Both the position numbers and the translations under genes were made by a program. The notes below the pieces were generated by a model. The model saw only the letters and a list, made by a program, of their open reading frames with translations, did no database searches and was not told the origin of the DNA. Positions 42,145 to 51,700 of a DNA stretch of 64,000 nt are shown here, one piece after another. This DNA is from Candidatus Cloacimonadota bacterium (GTDB taxonomy: Bacteria > Cloacimonadota > Cloacimonadia > Cloacimonadales > Cloacimonadaceae): positions 24,288-88,287 of the forward strand of contig JAJBAV010000007.1 of the NCBI GenBank assembly GCA_020532085.1. Direction: 5' to 3'. Each line of letters begins with the position of its first letter. Positions within the stretch are counted from its first letter, which is position 1.

Positions 42145-42642
42145 ATGCGAAAAGAGCAGTTCGAAGAGTTCCTCAGCGCCAACGAAAAGCGGATCTACCA
42201 TTATCTGCTGAATCTTTTGGGCAACGACAGCGACGCCAGCGACGTCGTGCAGATGGTCTTTATCTCTTTTTACGAGCACATCGACCGCGTGGAGGAAGCC
42301 ACCGCCCTGGCCTACGTTTACCGCATCGCCTACAACAAAAGCATGACCTTCCTGAAACAAAAAAGCCGCTACGTGAGCCTCGAACCCCAATCTTTCGAAC
42401 ACCTTCCCGACACCAATAAACCCGAGCCCGAGCCGGATTACCAGCCTCTGCGCCAGGCCATCCGCGAACTGCCGCCCCGCCTGGCCGGCGTGATCCAGCT
42501 GCAGTACTTTGAAAAGCTCAGTTACAAGGAAATCTCCGAGCAACTGGGCATCAGCGTGAAAGCGGTGGAATCGCTGTTGGTGCGGGCCAAAAAGCAACTG
42601 CGGAAAAAATTGTTGAAGGATAAAAGCCAAGCTGGAGTATAG
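42145..42642 (+). CDS. ECF-type RNA polymerase sigma factor
   Basis: 165 aa with region 2 (FEEFLSANEKRIYHYLLNLLGNDSDASDVVQMVFISFYEHID, AYVYRIAYNKSMTFLKQKSR) and region 4 (LPPRLAGVIQLQYFEKLSYKEISEQLGISVKAVESLLVRAKKQLRK), the standard ECF layout. It is followed by an anti-sigma factor and two Spy/CpxP-like proteins, so it most likely controls an envelope-stress response. TTGACA at 42074-42079 is a candidate -35 element. A 17-codon frame lies between this gene and the anti-sigma gene. Confidence 0.93.
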   Translation: MRKEQFEEFLSANEKRIYHYLLNLLGNDSDASDVVQMVFISFYEHIDRVEEATALAYVYRIAYNKSMTFLKQKSRYVSLEPQSFEHLPDTNKPEPEPDYQPLRQAIRELPPRLAGVIQLQYFEKLSYKEISEQLGISVKAVESLLVRAKKQLRKKLLKDKSQAGV

Positions 42643-42645
42643 ACT

Positions 42646-42699
42646 ATGAAAAACCAAAACCGGGACGCCGCAGAGGTGGCCCAAAAGAGGAAACCATGA
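42646..42699 (+). CDS. Possible 17-codon coupling peptide
   Basis: An ATG 8 bases after a GGAG opens a 17-codon frame (MKNQNRDAAEVAQKRKP) whose TGA overlaps the anti-sigma start as ATGA. It fills the 53-base gap between the sigma and anti-sigma genes exactly. It could serve translational coupling, setting anti-sigma output. It may also be chance; the coding evidence is only position and ribosome site. Confidence 0.35.
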   Translation: MKNQNRDAAEVAQKRKP

Positions 42700-43139
42700 G
42701 ATGCAGCAAAGCAAAACGCCAGATCGAACTCAAGCTCGATAACGAGTTGAGGCAGGGTCACGCCCTGGAGCTGCATCTTCAGAATTGCGCCTCCTGCCGC
42801 GCCTACCAGGCAGAGTCCGCCCGGCTCCAGCTGCTGCTGAACAACCAGCCCCAACCCGAATTCCCCGGCTGGCTGCACCACCGCATCATGGACCAGGCCG
42901 CCCAACACGACAGCCAACGCATCCACCTGAAACACAGCTTCAGACTGCAAACCATCCCCGCGCTCGCGGCCATTGCCCTCAGCCTCTTCCTCGGAGTGGC
43001 GATCGGCAAAAACGTCTATCGCAGCGTGAACCCCCTGCCGGCCAATGCCGCGGAAGTTTATTCCCAAACTGCCGGCTCCACCCCAAGCCAGGAACTGGCC
43101 GTGTTCGGCGAAAGTTCCGTTGCCGGCGACCTTTTCTAA
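42696..43139 (+). CDS. Anti-sigma factor with zinc finger (zf-HC2)
   Basis: 147 aa. The N domain carries the zinc-binding His27-x3-Cys31-x2-Cys34 with Cys3 as the likely fourth ligand, the pattern of ZAS anti-sigma factors that clamp an ECF sigma factor. One membrane segment lies at about residues 86-104 (IPALAAIALSLFLGVAIG), and a short periplasmic tail follows. Signal release probably involves proteolysis or Spy-like partners. AGAGGAAACC precedes the ATG. Confidence 0.88.
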   Translation: MRCSKAKRQIELKLDNELRQGHALELHLQNCASCRAYQAESARLQLLLNNQPQPEFPGWLHHRIMDQAAQHDSQRIHLKHSFRLQTIPALAAIALSLFLGVAIGKNVYRSVNPLPANAAEVYSQTAGSTPSQELAVFGESSVAGDLF

Positions 43140-43151
43140 AGTGAGGAAACA

Positions 43152-43604
43152 ATGAGCAAACGCCTGCTGACCATTCTGCTGTTCGTCTCGCTGTTTCTGA
43201 ACGCCGGGATCATCGGTGGCGTGATTGTGATGGGCTTCTATCGCCAGAAACACATCGAACACCACTACCAGCCCGGCCCCGAAAACGCCAACCGGGACCG
43301 CCAACGCCCCGAGATCCCTGAATTGAAGGACCCACACGTGATCGCCCTCCGGGACAGTTTCCTGGTGATCAAAAAAGATCTTTTGCAAGAGCTGGCCAAA
43401 GACCCCGTGAACGAGGCCAGGATCAACACCATCATCGAAAACTCGATCAGCGCGCAAAGCGACATGGAACGCGCCCTTGGCCATGAACTTTTGGAATATA
43501 GAAAAACTCTTGGCGCCGCCGAAGCCAGACAACACTTCGAGGGACGCCTGGAACGCATGGACCGCTACAGCGAAAGAAGAAACAACAGGAGAGAATCAAA
43601 ATGA
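43152..43604 (+). CDS. Membrane-anchored Spy/CpxP-like (heavy-metal resistance type) protein
   Basis: 150 aa. An uncleaved membrane anchor (LLTILLFVSLFLNAGIIGGVIVMGF) is followed by a His/Arg-rich periplasmic helical domain: VIALRDSFLVIKKDLLQELAKDP, ARINTIIENSISAQSDMERALGHELLEYRKTL. This is the arrangement of periplasmic metal-resistance/Spy-related proteins (CnrX-like), which can sense metals or misfolded protein for an ECF system. It starts 12 bases after the anti-sigma gene and overlaps the next gene by 4 bases. Confidence 0.8.
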   Translation: MSKRLLTILLFVSLFLNAGIIGGVIVMGFYRQKHIEHHYQPGPENANRDRQRPEIPELKDPHVIALRDSFLVIKKDLLQELAKDPVNEARINTIIENSISAQSDMERALGHELLEYRKTLGAAEARQHFEGRLERMDRYSERRNNRRESK

Positions 43605-44200
43605 AAAAATTCGCCCTTATCTCGATAACCATCCTGATGCTGGCCAGCATGCTGGTCGCCCAGGGTAAAGACTATCCCCAGATGCAGAGAGACCCCAACA
43701 GCTACGGCCCCGGCCGCGGCGCCAAACTTGCCCCCCGCCCCGAATGGGACGGCACCTCCATGGACATGCTGAAAGAACTCAACCTCAGCGACGCCCAGGC
43801 CAAAAAACTCAGCGATTTGCAGATCTCACAGCGCAAGGCGATGAACACCATCAACGCCGAGATCGACAATCTGCGGATCGATCTCAACGCCTCCCTCAAG
43901 AAAGACGATTTCGTCTCGGCCCGCAAACTCAACGACCAGCTGCATGAGAAAATGCGCCTGAAAGCCACCACCCGCATCGACCACCGGGAAGAGATCCTCA
44001 AAGAACTCACCCCCGAACAGCAGGAAAAATTCCGCCCCATGTTCATGGAACGGCAGTACGGACGCCCCAACGGCTCCAAACACCCCATGCCGCGCCAGCT
44101 GAACGAACTGAACCCCGTGCAACTCCACCGCCACCAGCGCAACATGATGAACCGGGACTGCCAGGGTTGCGAAGATTGCCAGGATAACAACGAAAAGTAG
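43601..44200 (+). CDS. Spy/CpxP-family periplasmic chaperone-like protein
   Basis: A signal peptide (about 20 residues, ending MLVAQ) precedes a helical domain with the two LTxxQ-like motifs of the Spy family: LNLSDAQAKKLSDLQ and LTPEQQEKFRPMF. The tail has His and a Cys-x2-Cys-x2-Asp-Cys stretch (DCQGCEDCQD) that may bind metal. 199 aa. Periplasmic refolding chaperone or stress sensor is the likely role. A strong terminator follows and closes the four-gene unit. Confidence 0.85.
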   Translation: MKKFALISITILMLASMLVAQGKDYPQMQRDPNSYGPGRGAKLAPRPEWDGTSMDMLKELNLSDAQAKKLSDLQISQRKAMNTINAEIDNLRIDLNASLKKDDFVSARKLNDQLHEKMRLKATTRIDHREEILKELTPEQQEKFRPMFMERQYGRPNGSKHPMPRQLNELNPVQLHRHQRNMMNRDCQGCEDCQDNNEK

Positions 44201-44229
44201 ATCCATCCCCCTCCTCAGTAAAGATAGAC

Positions 44230-44260
44230 AAGCGCCGGGTTTAACTGCCCGGCGCTTCTG
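44230..44260 (+). terminator. Rho-independent terminator of the ECF sigma operon
   Basis: AAGCGCCGGG (44230-44239) pairs with CCCGGCGCTT (44248-44257) around an 8-base loop, followed by CTGTTTGT. It lies 30 bases after the Spy-like gene. Confidence 0.85.
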
Positions 44261-44509
44261 TTTGTCATTCAAAAACGCCTGCCTCATACATCAATTCTAT
44301 GTTTGACAAACCGATCTGTCCTAGGTTCCAACCCTAAGCCCCAGGGTTAGAAAAGGCTCCGTGAAATAAAACTTGACCTAGATATAAGGTTTCAAAGTAT
44401 GAACTTTTATCCCAGCCTCGCGCGGGATGCTGACGGCCATTACCGCCAAAGTTTTGGCAGTAGCGGCTCCGCAAGACAGAATTGTCTAAGTAAACATAAG
44501 GAGCATTAC
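44258..44509 (+). promoter_or_regulatory. Upstream region of the secreted-protein operon
   Basis: No gene. TTGACC (44373-44378) with a 17-base spacer and AGTATG (44396-44401) is a possible promoter; another TTGACA lies at 44303-44308 without a good -10. AAGGAG sits ahead of the ATG at 44510. Confidence 0.4.
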
Positions 44510-44920
44510 ATGAACAGGATGCTTGTTCTCCTGGCTCTTCTCGTTTTCGCGGGAAGCCTGCCTGCCTTCATCGCAGAAGGCGAATCGAATCTGTTTGAGA
44601 TCACGGGAACCCCGGTGGGTGATCATTTTCTGCCTCCCGCCACCCAGATCACCGGCATGCAGCCTGCGAGTCCCAATCCTTTCCGCGGCGACGGTCAGAC
44701 CAGAGTTGTCCTAACCGTAACAGCCGGTGAAACAGCTATCTGCGGCATCTACAACCTCTCTGGGCAGCTCGTGCTGTCCCGTGCCTATTCTTCCGGCAGC
44801 CACCAGTTCGCTTGGGATGGAAGCGATTCCCAGGGAAATCCCTGCGCCAGTGGCATCTACTTAATCCGCCTGAAATCCCGCAGTCACAGCTCCAGCGCCA
44901 AACTGGTGCTGATCAAGTGA
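44510..44920 (+). CDS. Small secreted protein consisting mainly of a sorting-type domain
   Basis: 136 aa: a signal peptide (about 20 residues), a 30-residue linker, then a complete C-terminal sorting-like module of the T9SS/FlgD-Ig type: ASPNPFRGDGQTRVVLTV, GIYNLSGQLVLSR, FAWDGSDSQGNPCASGIYLIRLKS and a final KLVLIK. Nothing remains for an enzyme or adhesin domain, so it resembles a cargo signal without cargo, or a truncated secreted protein. The FGE-fold gene follows 10 bases downstream, with AAGGAGG, as one operon. Confidence 0.8.
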   Translation: MNRMLVLLALLVFAGSLPAFIAEGESNLFEITGTPVGDHFLPPATQITGMQPASPNPFRGDGQTRVVLTVTAGETAICGIYNLSGQLVLSRAYSSGSHQFAWDGSDSQGNPCASGIYLIRLKSRSHSSSAKLVLIK

Positions 44921-44930
44921 AGGAGGCAGC

Positions 44931-46292
44931 ATGAACAAGCTTCTGCTCCTCACCCTGCTCCTGGCAGCCACTCTTCTTGCGGCGGCTCCGGTGCTGACAA
45001 ACGTGGCGGCCGGCCAGTTGAACGATCAGGTTTTGATCAGTTACCAACTGGCCCACCCGGACGATCTGCCCTGCGACGTCTCGCTGCAGGTTTCCAACGA
45101 TGGCGGGGCCAGCTACACCATCTTTCCCGCCGCCCTCAGCGGAGATTTTGGGACCATCGCGGCCACGTCCGCCGGCGCTCAATATCAGATAAACTGGGAT
45201 TACGCCCAGGACGGAGTGGGCAACGGCAACAACTACCGCGTGAAAGTGATCGCCGATGATGGCGCCGGAGAGGTTGCCCCGCCTGTCTTCACTCCCCCCG
45301 CCGGTTCCTACGAAAACGCGCAAAACGTGACCATCACCTGCGCCACGAACGGAGCTACCATCCGCTACACCACCGACGGCAGCGATCCTGATCCCAATTC
45401 GCCGGAGTATTCAACCCCCGTCCCCATCAACGAGACCACCACCCTGAAAGCGCGGGGATTCAAGCCGGGCTGGACTGCCAGCGCCATCAGCAGCGCGGAA
45501 TACACCATCACTCCTTCCAACATGGTCTTTCTCCCCGGCGGCTCGTTCACGATGGGCGACACCAGAGGGGTGGGGGACGTCGACGAACTTCCCACCCACA
45601 GCGTGATCCTGAGTCCTTTCTACATCGGAAGGTGCGAGGTGACCCAAGGCGAGTGGCAGGCTGTGATGGGCTCCAACCCCGCCAGCGGCTACGGGGTGGG
45701 CGACAATTATCCCGTCTACAGCATCTCTTTCTACTCCATCCTGAAATTCTGCAACCTGCTCAGCCTCTCTGAAGGCTTCACCCCGGTCTATTCGATCTCC
45801 GGATCCACCAATCCCGCTGACTGGGGCACCGTTCCCACCAGCTGGAATGACGATTGGAGCGCTGTGGTCTGTGACTGGACCGCCAACGGCTACCGCATGC
45901 CCACCGAGGCGGAATGGGAATATGCCGCCCGCGGCGGAACCAATACCCCGGACTACCTCTACGCGGGTTCGGAAGACATCAACGCCGTGGCCTGGTACAA
46001 CGGCAACAACACACCCGATGGCACGAAACCCGTGGGAACCAAAGCGCCCAACGGCATCGGCGCATACGACTTCAGCGGCAACGTCTGGGAATGGTGCTGG
46101 GACTGGAATGGCGATTACTCCGCTGCCGCTCAGACCAATCCCACCGGACCTGCCACCGGAGATTACCGGATCATACGCAGCGGCTTCTTTCTGAACACTG
46201 CAGATTACTGCCGTGTCACGAAGCGCTACAGCGCTTATGTTTACGACGCCGGCTTCTACGTCGGTTTCCGCCTTGGCCGGACAGGCCTGTGA
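44931..46292 (+). CDS. Secreted protein with chitobiase-like and FGE-sulfatase-fold domains
   Basis: 453 aa. Signal peptide (about 18 residues), a beta-sandwich (20-115: VLISYQLAHPDDLPCDVSLQVSNDGG), a CHB_HEX_C_1-like module (ATIRYTTDGSDPDP, TTLKARGFKPGW, to about 195) and an FGE/SUMF1 domain from MVFLPGGSFTMGD to GFRLGRTG. YRMPTEAEWEYAARGG and GNVWEWCWDWNG are intact. As in its paralog at 19087, only one active-site cysteine is kept (TADYCRVTKR), so a catalytic role in sulfatase activation is unlikely. No lipobox: a secreted, not lipid-anchored, paralog. Confidence 0.87.
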   Translation: MNKLLLLTLLLAATLLAAAPVLTNVAAGQLNDQVLISYQLAHPDDLPCDVSLQVSNDGGASYTIFPAALSGDFGTIAATSAGAQYQINWDYAQDGVGNGNNYRVKVIADDGAGEVAPPVFTPPAGSYENAQNVTITCATNGATIRYTTDGSDPDPNSPEYSTPVPINETTTLKARGFKPGWTASAISSAEYTITPSNMVFLPGGSFTMGDTRGVGDVDELPTHSVILSPFYIGRCEVTQGEWQAVMGSNPASGYGVGDNYPVYSISFYSILKFCNLLSLSEGFTPVYSISGSTNPADWGTVPTSWNDDWSAVVCDWTANGYRMPTEAEWEYAARGGTNTPDYLYAGSEDINAVAWYNGNNTPDGTKPVGTKAPNGIGAYDFSGNVWEWCWDWNGDYSAAAQTNPTGPATGDYRIIRSGFFLNTADYCRVTKRYSAYVYDAGFYVGFRLGRTGL

Positions 46293-46333
46293 TGCGCAGG
46301 GTTTTCACCTGTTCTGTCTGAATGGAGTTCCAG

Positions 46334-48229
46334 ATGCGTAAAACAATCACGCTCGTCCTGGCCTTGCTGGGGCTGCTGTCAGCCTTATCCGCCCTGCCCC
46401 GCGAACTGGTGGTGGTAGAGGTTGTGACCGGAACCTGGTGCCAGTATTGCCCCGGTGCCGCCATGGCCTGCCACGATCTGTTGGCAAACGGGCATCCGGT
46501 CGCCGTCATCAAGAACCACACCAGCGACGCCTTCACCAACCAGTATTCCGAAGCCCGCAACGACTTCTATAATCCAACCGGGGTACCCACCGCTTGGTTC
46601 GACGGCCTAAATGCCAGCTCCGGGGGCAGTGCCACCCAATCCCTCTACGCCACCTACCTGCCCAGGGTGACTGCCCGGCTGGGCGTGCCTTCCCACTTCA
46701 CGATCAGCGCCCAGGGCTCCCAGACGGGGTCCCAGGTCCAACTAGCCGTAACGGTGGCCAAGCCGGAAGCGGATACGAATACCAACGTGAAGCTGCACGC
46801 GGTCCTTACAGAATCCAACATCGATTTTCCCTGGCAAAACCAATCTACCCTGGAAAACGTCAACCGGCTCATGCTTCCGGACCAGAACGGTACGATTGTC
46901 AACCTTGACACCGGAGGGTCAGCCACAATCAACCTCAGCTTCGCTCCGGATCCAAGCTGGCAGTTGGCCAACTGCGAGATGGTCTTCTTCCTGCAGAACA
47001 TGGGATCAAAAGAGATTCTCCAGGCAGTGAAGTACGAACTGGCTGAACTGGTGGGCTACTACCCGATTTCCACCAACACTCTGGACTTCCCGGACACCTA
47101 CCTCTCCGGAGCGGCCACCCTGCCGCTGACGATCACGAACTACCTTGACACTCCGGTTTCCGGAACCATCGCCAGCGACGATCCTGCATTCACCTGCAGC
47201 GTGACGAACTTCAACCTCCCCGGCGCCTCATCACTCACCGCCACCGTAACCTTCACGCCCGTCGCCGTTCAAACCTATACCGGCAACCTCAATGTCACCA
47301 GCAACCTCCACAATCACCCGAACCTCAGCGTCATCCTCTCCGGGACAGGCTATTCGAACCTGGCCCCGACGGTAGCGAACCTGATGGTCACGGGGCCGCC
47401 GGTGCTGTATCAGCAACAGTCCGCAAGCTATGATTTCCTGGACGCGGACGGCGATGCCGAAGGCAACACCACCTACCAGTGGTACAGGATCGAAAATGAC
47501 GTTCCCCTGCCCATAGCCAACGCGAACGAGATTGTTTACAGGGCCGTGAATGAAGATCTGGGTTATCCCATCGCCATCCAGGTGACCCCGGTGGACGAAA
47601 ACGGCATGGCCGGAACGGCGGTCATGAGCCCCGCCACCATCCCCATCGAGTTGCTGCCGCCGCCCCAAAACCTCCAGGCTTCCTTCATCCCCCCCGCCAC
47701 CGTATCTCTCTCCTGGGAACTTCCTGAACACTTCGGCGGCAGGGGCCTGGCCGGTTACCGTATCTTCCGCGGAGGTTTAAACCACGCCTCCATACAGGAT
47801 CCCGCCACCCTCACCTACAGTGATTCCAATGTGTCGCTCGGAACTCACGAATACTGGATCTGTTCGCTTTTTAACGATCCTTTAATGCTTTCCGGCCCGT
47901 CCAACGTGGTCTCTGTAACAGTCGGAGTGGCTGCTGACGACCAGTTGGCTCCCGTGGAAGTTTGGGTTAGAGTGTACCCCAATCCCTTCCACAGCGGCAC
48001 CGGGGTCAGCATTAAAAGCGAAGCCGGGGCCAGGGTGGAATTCGCCATTTACAACATCCGCGGCCAGTTGGTGAAAAGCGTAAACCTCACCGCTGACAAT
48101 GCCGGTTCAGCAGGCTTCACCTGGGACGGCACAGACAACCAGGGCAGCCCTGTGAACAGCGGTGTTTACCAATACCGGATGTCCAGCGCCGGCAGGCTGA
48201 GGAGCGGACGCGTTGTCCTGATGAAGTGA
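46334..48229 (+). CDS. Secreted thioredoxin-fold (Omp28-like) protein with sorting domain
   Basis: 631 aa. After the signal peptide comes an Omp28-like thioredoxin domain: VVVEVVTGTWCQYCPGAAMACHDL with a Trp-Cys-x-x-Cys-Pro active site, and GVPTAWFDGL. Then beta-sandwich domains (about 240-420, ASH-like and cadherin-like) and a fibronectin-III-like domain near 430-520. The end is a T9SS/FlgD-type sorting module, VYPNPFHSGTGVSI, YNIRGQLVKSVNL, FTWDGTDNQGSPVNSGVYQYRM, finishing in VVLMK. ATG chosen at 46334 behind GGAG. Probably an exported redox or surface protein. Confidence 0.85.
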   Translation: MRKTITLVLALLGLLSALSALPRELVVVEVVTGTWCQYCPGAAMACHDLLANGHPVAVIKNHTSDAFTNQYSEARNDFYNPTGVPTAWFDGLNASSGGSATQSLYATYLPRVTARLGVPSHFTISAQGSQTGSQVQLAVTVAKPEADTNTNVKLHAVLTESNIDFPWQNQSTLENVNRLMLPDQNGTIVNLDTGGSATINLSFAPDPSWQLANCEMVFFLQNMGSKEILQAVKYELAELVGYYPISTNTLDFPDTYLSGAATLPLTITNYLDTPVSGTIASDDPAFTCSVTNFNLPGASSLTATVTFTPVAVQTYTGNLNVTSNLHNHPNLSVILSGTGYSNLAPTVANLMVTGPPVLYQQQSASYDFLDADGDAEGNTTYQWYRIENDVPLPIANANEIVYRAVNEDLGYPIAIQVTPVDENGMAGTAVMSPATIPIELLPPPQNLQASFIPPATVSLSWELPEHFGGRGLAGYRIFRGGLNHASIQDPATLTYSDSNVSLGTHEYWICSLFNDPLMLSGPSNVVSVTVGVAADDQLAPVEVWVRVYPNPFHSGTGVSIKSEAGARVEFAIYNIRGQLVKSVNLTADNAGSAGFTWDGTDNQGSPVNSGVYQYRMSSAGRLRSGRVVLMK

Positions 48230-48318
48230 ACATGCCTCTTGGCCTGATAAAATGAGTCTGTGCCTGGCCCCAATGACATGACGTTGCTGGCCATTCCAGG
48301 CTTGTGTAACCTTAAAGC

Positions 48319-48350
48319 AAACCCCGGGCTTCAGCGCCCGGGGTTTTCTT
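48319..48350 (+). terminator. Rho-independent terminator of the secreted-protein operon
   Basis: AAACCCCGGGC (48319-48329) and GCCCGGGGTTT (48336-48346) form an 11-bp stem with a 6-base loop, followed by TCTT. It lies 90 bases after the stop at 48229. Confidence 0.87.
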
Positions 48351-48779
48351 CCAAGAGTATTTGGGCGGTTCCGCCCTTATTGCACAACCCATTCACTTCC
48401 CTTTCGCCTCCCGCTGACTTCCCGCCTGGGCGGCGGGAACTAAGCGGGAGGCGGACAGGAGGCGGATGGGATGAGGCTTAGGGCGGATCACAGGGAGAAC
48501 AAACCACTGGTTTTGGGTTTCCGCCACCGGAGTGGGCGGTTTTTCAAGGCCTTGCGGGACGTCGGGGGTGGTTTCTTCGGCAGGGCAAAAAAAAACTCCC
48601 GGCGAAAATGGTAAGAGGCCCCAGACAGGCCTGGATCTAATTGGCCCATACAAAAAACCTGTACTGGCTCTGCCGACAGGCGCAAAAAAGTGATTGACAG
48701 GAAACAAGTGTGCATGTTTTCTAGTATGGTGAACGTGAGTATACCAAAAACGCTCTAAGAACAGACCGTGGAGGTTATC
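48351..48779. other. Intergenic region with a second hairpin and a promoter
   Basis: A strong two-part inverted repeat lies at 48405-48453: CGCCTCCCGCT (48405-48415) with AGCGGGAGGCG (48443-48453), and inside it TTCCCGCC (48419-48426) with GGCGGGAA (48432-48439). It has no T tract. TTGACA at 48694-48699 is a candidate -35 for the next gene. The remaining sequence shows no gene; frames on the minus strand here are shadows of the downstream coding region. Confidence 0.6.
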
Positions 48780-51700
48780 ATGAAATACGGTATGATCGCC
48801 ATACTGCTTTTGGTTTTGGCTTGTCCGGCAATGGCCGAGTGGACGATCGTGGGATCGTATCCGATCAGCGGCAAGGCCTCCGGGCTGGCTTCCGACGGCA
48901 CTTATCTCTACTACGGCATCTACGGATCGGACGGAGGCCGCGTGTTCCGCTTCGATCCAGCCACCGGGCAGGAAACGCTGCTGTTCAACAACACCAGCAT
49001 CAACGACAGTTACGGCATGGGGCACGACGGCCAGCACCTCTGGATCACCGATCACGGCACTTCGTCCTCGGCCCCGGCCTACGCCCTGAAGCTTGATCTC
49101 ACGGGGAACATCGTATCCCAGTTCAATCTGCCGGACCACTATATGTCTGGCATCGCCCCTGACAACGGCGATTTTTGGGTGATGACCTACTACCCGGACC
49201 CCGGCACGGTGTACAAAGTGAATTCCACCGGTAGCGTGCTGCAGCAATTCACCCCGCCCAACAACCAGCCCTGGGACATCTGCAAAGAAGGCGCGAATCT
49301 TTGGATAGCTGATTACAACGCCAACATGATCTACAAGGTATCCCAGGCGGGCGCGCTCCTGGAAGACCATGCTTCCGAAATCCAGCGTCCTGCCGGGATC
49401 ACTTTCGACGGCCAGCATCTGTGGTATCTGGCCGGCCCGCTGAGCGCGCCCAGCACGCTTTACAAGGTGGATCTGAGCGGCACCGGGACGCCGGAGATAG
49501 ATGTTTCCTTCGAAGAACATTACTTTGGCAATGTGATCATCGGCCAGAGCGCCACGGCGAACATCACCATCTTCAACAGCGGCACGGGCGACCTGGTGCT
49601 GGGCAACATCACCTTCCAGAGCGAGGTTTTCGCGCACAACGCCACTTTACCCCAAACTCTGGCCCCCGGTGAAAGCACGGTGGTGGCGGTCTCTTTTACG
49701 CCCAACAACTGGGGTGAATTTACCGATCTGATGAGCATCCATTCCAACGACCCGATCACGCCGGCCAAAACGGTGGAACTAAGCGGATACGGGGTGTTTG
49801 CCACAGCGCACATAAATGCCTCCCCCGCGGCCCAGGATTACGGCACGGTGAGGATCAACGCCGACACGGGCAGGTTTTTCACCCTCAGCAACCAGGGCCT
49901 GACGGACCTGCAGATCAACAGCGTCAGTTTTTCCGATCCGGCCTTTTACATCGACGGTTCGGTGCAGCTGCCGCTCAGCCTGGCCACCCGCGAGGAATAT
50001 GAGCTGCGGATCTGGTTTTCACCCGGATCGCAGGGCCAGTTCACAGCCACAGCCAGCGTGGGCAGCAACGACAGCGGCAATCCGCAACAAACGCTTGATC
50101 TGTCGGGATCGGGGCAAACGCAGAACCTCGCGATGGGGGCCCCGCTGTGGGAATATCAGATCCTGGACGGGGTTTCCACCAACATCCGCGCGATCAAGCC
50201 CATCCCGGATATCTGGGGCAACGGCCTGGACGACGTGGTGGTCTGCGGCGAGGATTATCATGTGCGCGCCTACAACGGCAATTCCAGCGGCACGGCGGAC
50301 GTGATCTGGGAACATTTCATCTATTCCGGGCCCGTGTCTTATTACCGGGGCCTGTCCATCAGCGGGGACCTGAACGGTGACGGCGTCGCGGACGTTGTGG
50401 TGGGAACGGCCGGCGGGGACAAATCCGTGCGGGCTCTTTCCGGCAGGAACGGAACTCCGCTTTGGACCTTCAACACCAATATCTACGGAAACGGCGGCGC
50501 GGTTTACCAGGTGGACGCCAAACGCGATTTCACCAATGACGGGATCCCGGACGTGCTGGCGGCAACCGGAGACGACATTTACGAACAGGGCCCCAAAAGG
50601 ATATTTTTGCTCAACGGCGCCACCGGCACCATGATCTGGGAACGCTACGCGCAGGGTCCGGCCTTTGCCGTGATCAGCATTGCCGATTTCACCGGGGACG
50701 GGGTTCCGGACGCGCTGGCTGGAGCTTCCAACGAAGCCGAGACCCAAGCCCGCGTGCACGGTATCAACGGGGCCACGGGAGCCATCCAGTGGACGGTTCA
50801 GCCTGCTGGAACCTCAGTCTGGGCGTTGGGCCAGATCGACGATGTGAACGCTGACGGATTCGCGGACGTGATCGTGGGCTCCTTCCAGGGCGGAGGTAAT
50901 TATTACGCGCTGAACGCCACCACCGGCGCCACCCTGTGGTCGGAATCGACCGGTGCGTCTCTGGTGATGCAGTTTGAACCCATGGGAGATGTGAACGGCG
51001 ATGGCTACACCGACATTGCCATCGGCCACGTGGCCCCGCATACAGCAGTTATCAGCGGCCTGAACGGCCAGTATCTCTGGTCTCAGGCCACAGCCGACAA
51101 CGCCTGGTATCTGGCCAACGGCGGCGACCTCACCGGCGACGGCATCAACGACCTGTTTGTGGGCACCCTCTATCAGAGCAACGCCGCCTACTTCATCGAA
51201 GGGACGGCCGGCACCATCCTGTCCACGCTCTGGACCGGTACACCGGTGGACGCCATCGGCGCCATACCCGATGTGACGGGAGACAATTCCAAAGAGATGA
51301 TCGTGGGTGGCAGGGACGGCACCATCCGTTGCTATTCCGGAGGTCCGGTAACCCTTCCCAATCCCGGTTTCATCGCCGGTAATGTTTCCATTGCGGCCGG
51401 ACCCGGAGCGGTCACGGAGGTTTTGGTGACGGCCGGAACGGCCAGCGCCAGTCCCAATGCAGACGGAGACTATCTGCTGAGCCTGGAGCCCGGGACCTAC
51501 ACCGTAACGGTATCCCTCACCGGCTACCACGCGGACCCGATCCCCAACGTGACCGTGCTGGCGGGAATCACCACCCCGGACATCGATTTCGCCCTGCAGA
51601 TGCTGCCTTTGCAGCCGCCGGTCAATCTGGCCGTGGATGCCGTGACCGGTATTTTCAACTGGGAACAGCCAGCCTCATCGCATCAGTATTATCCCGGCAG

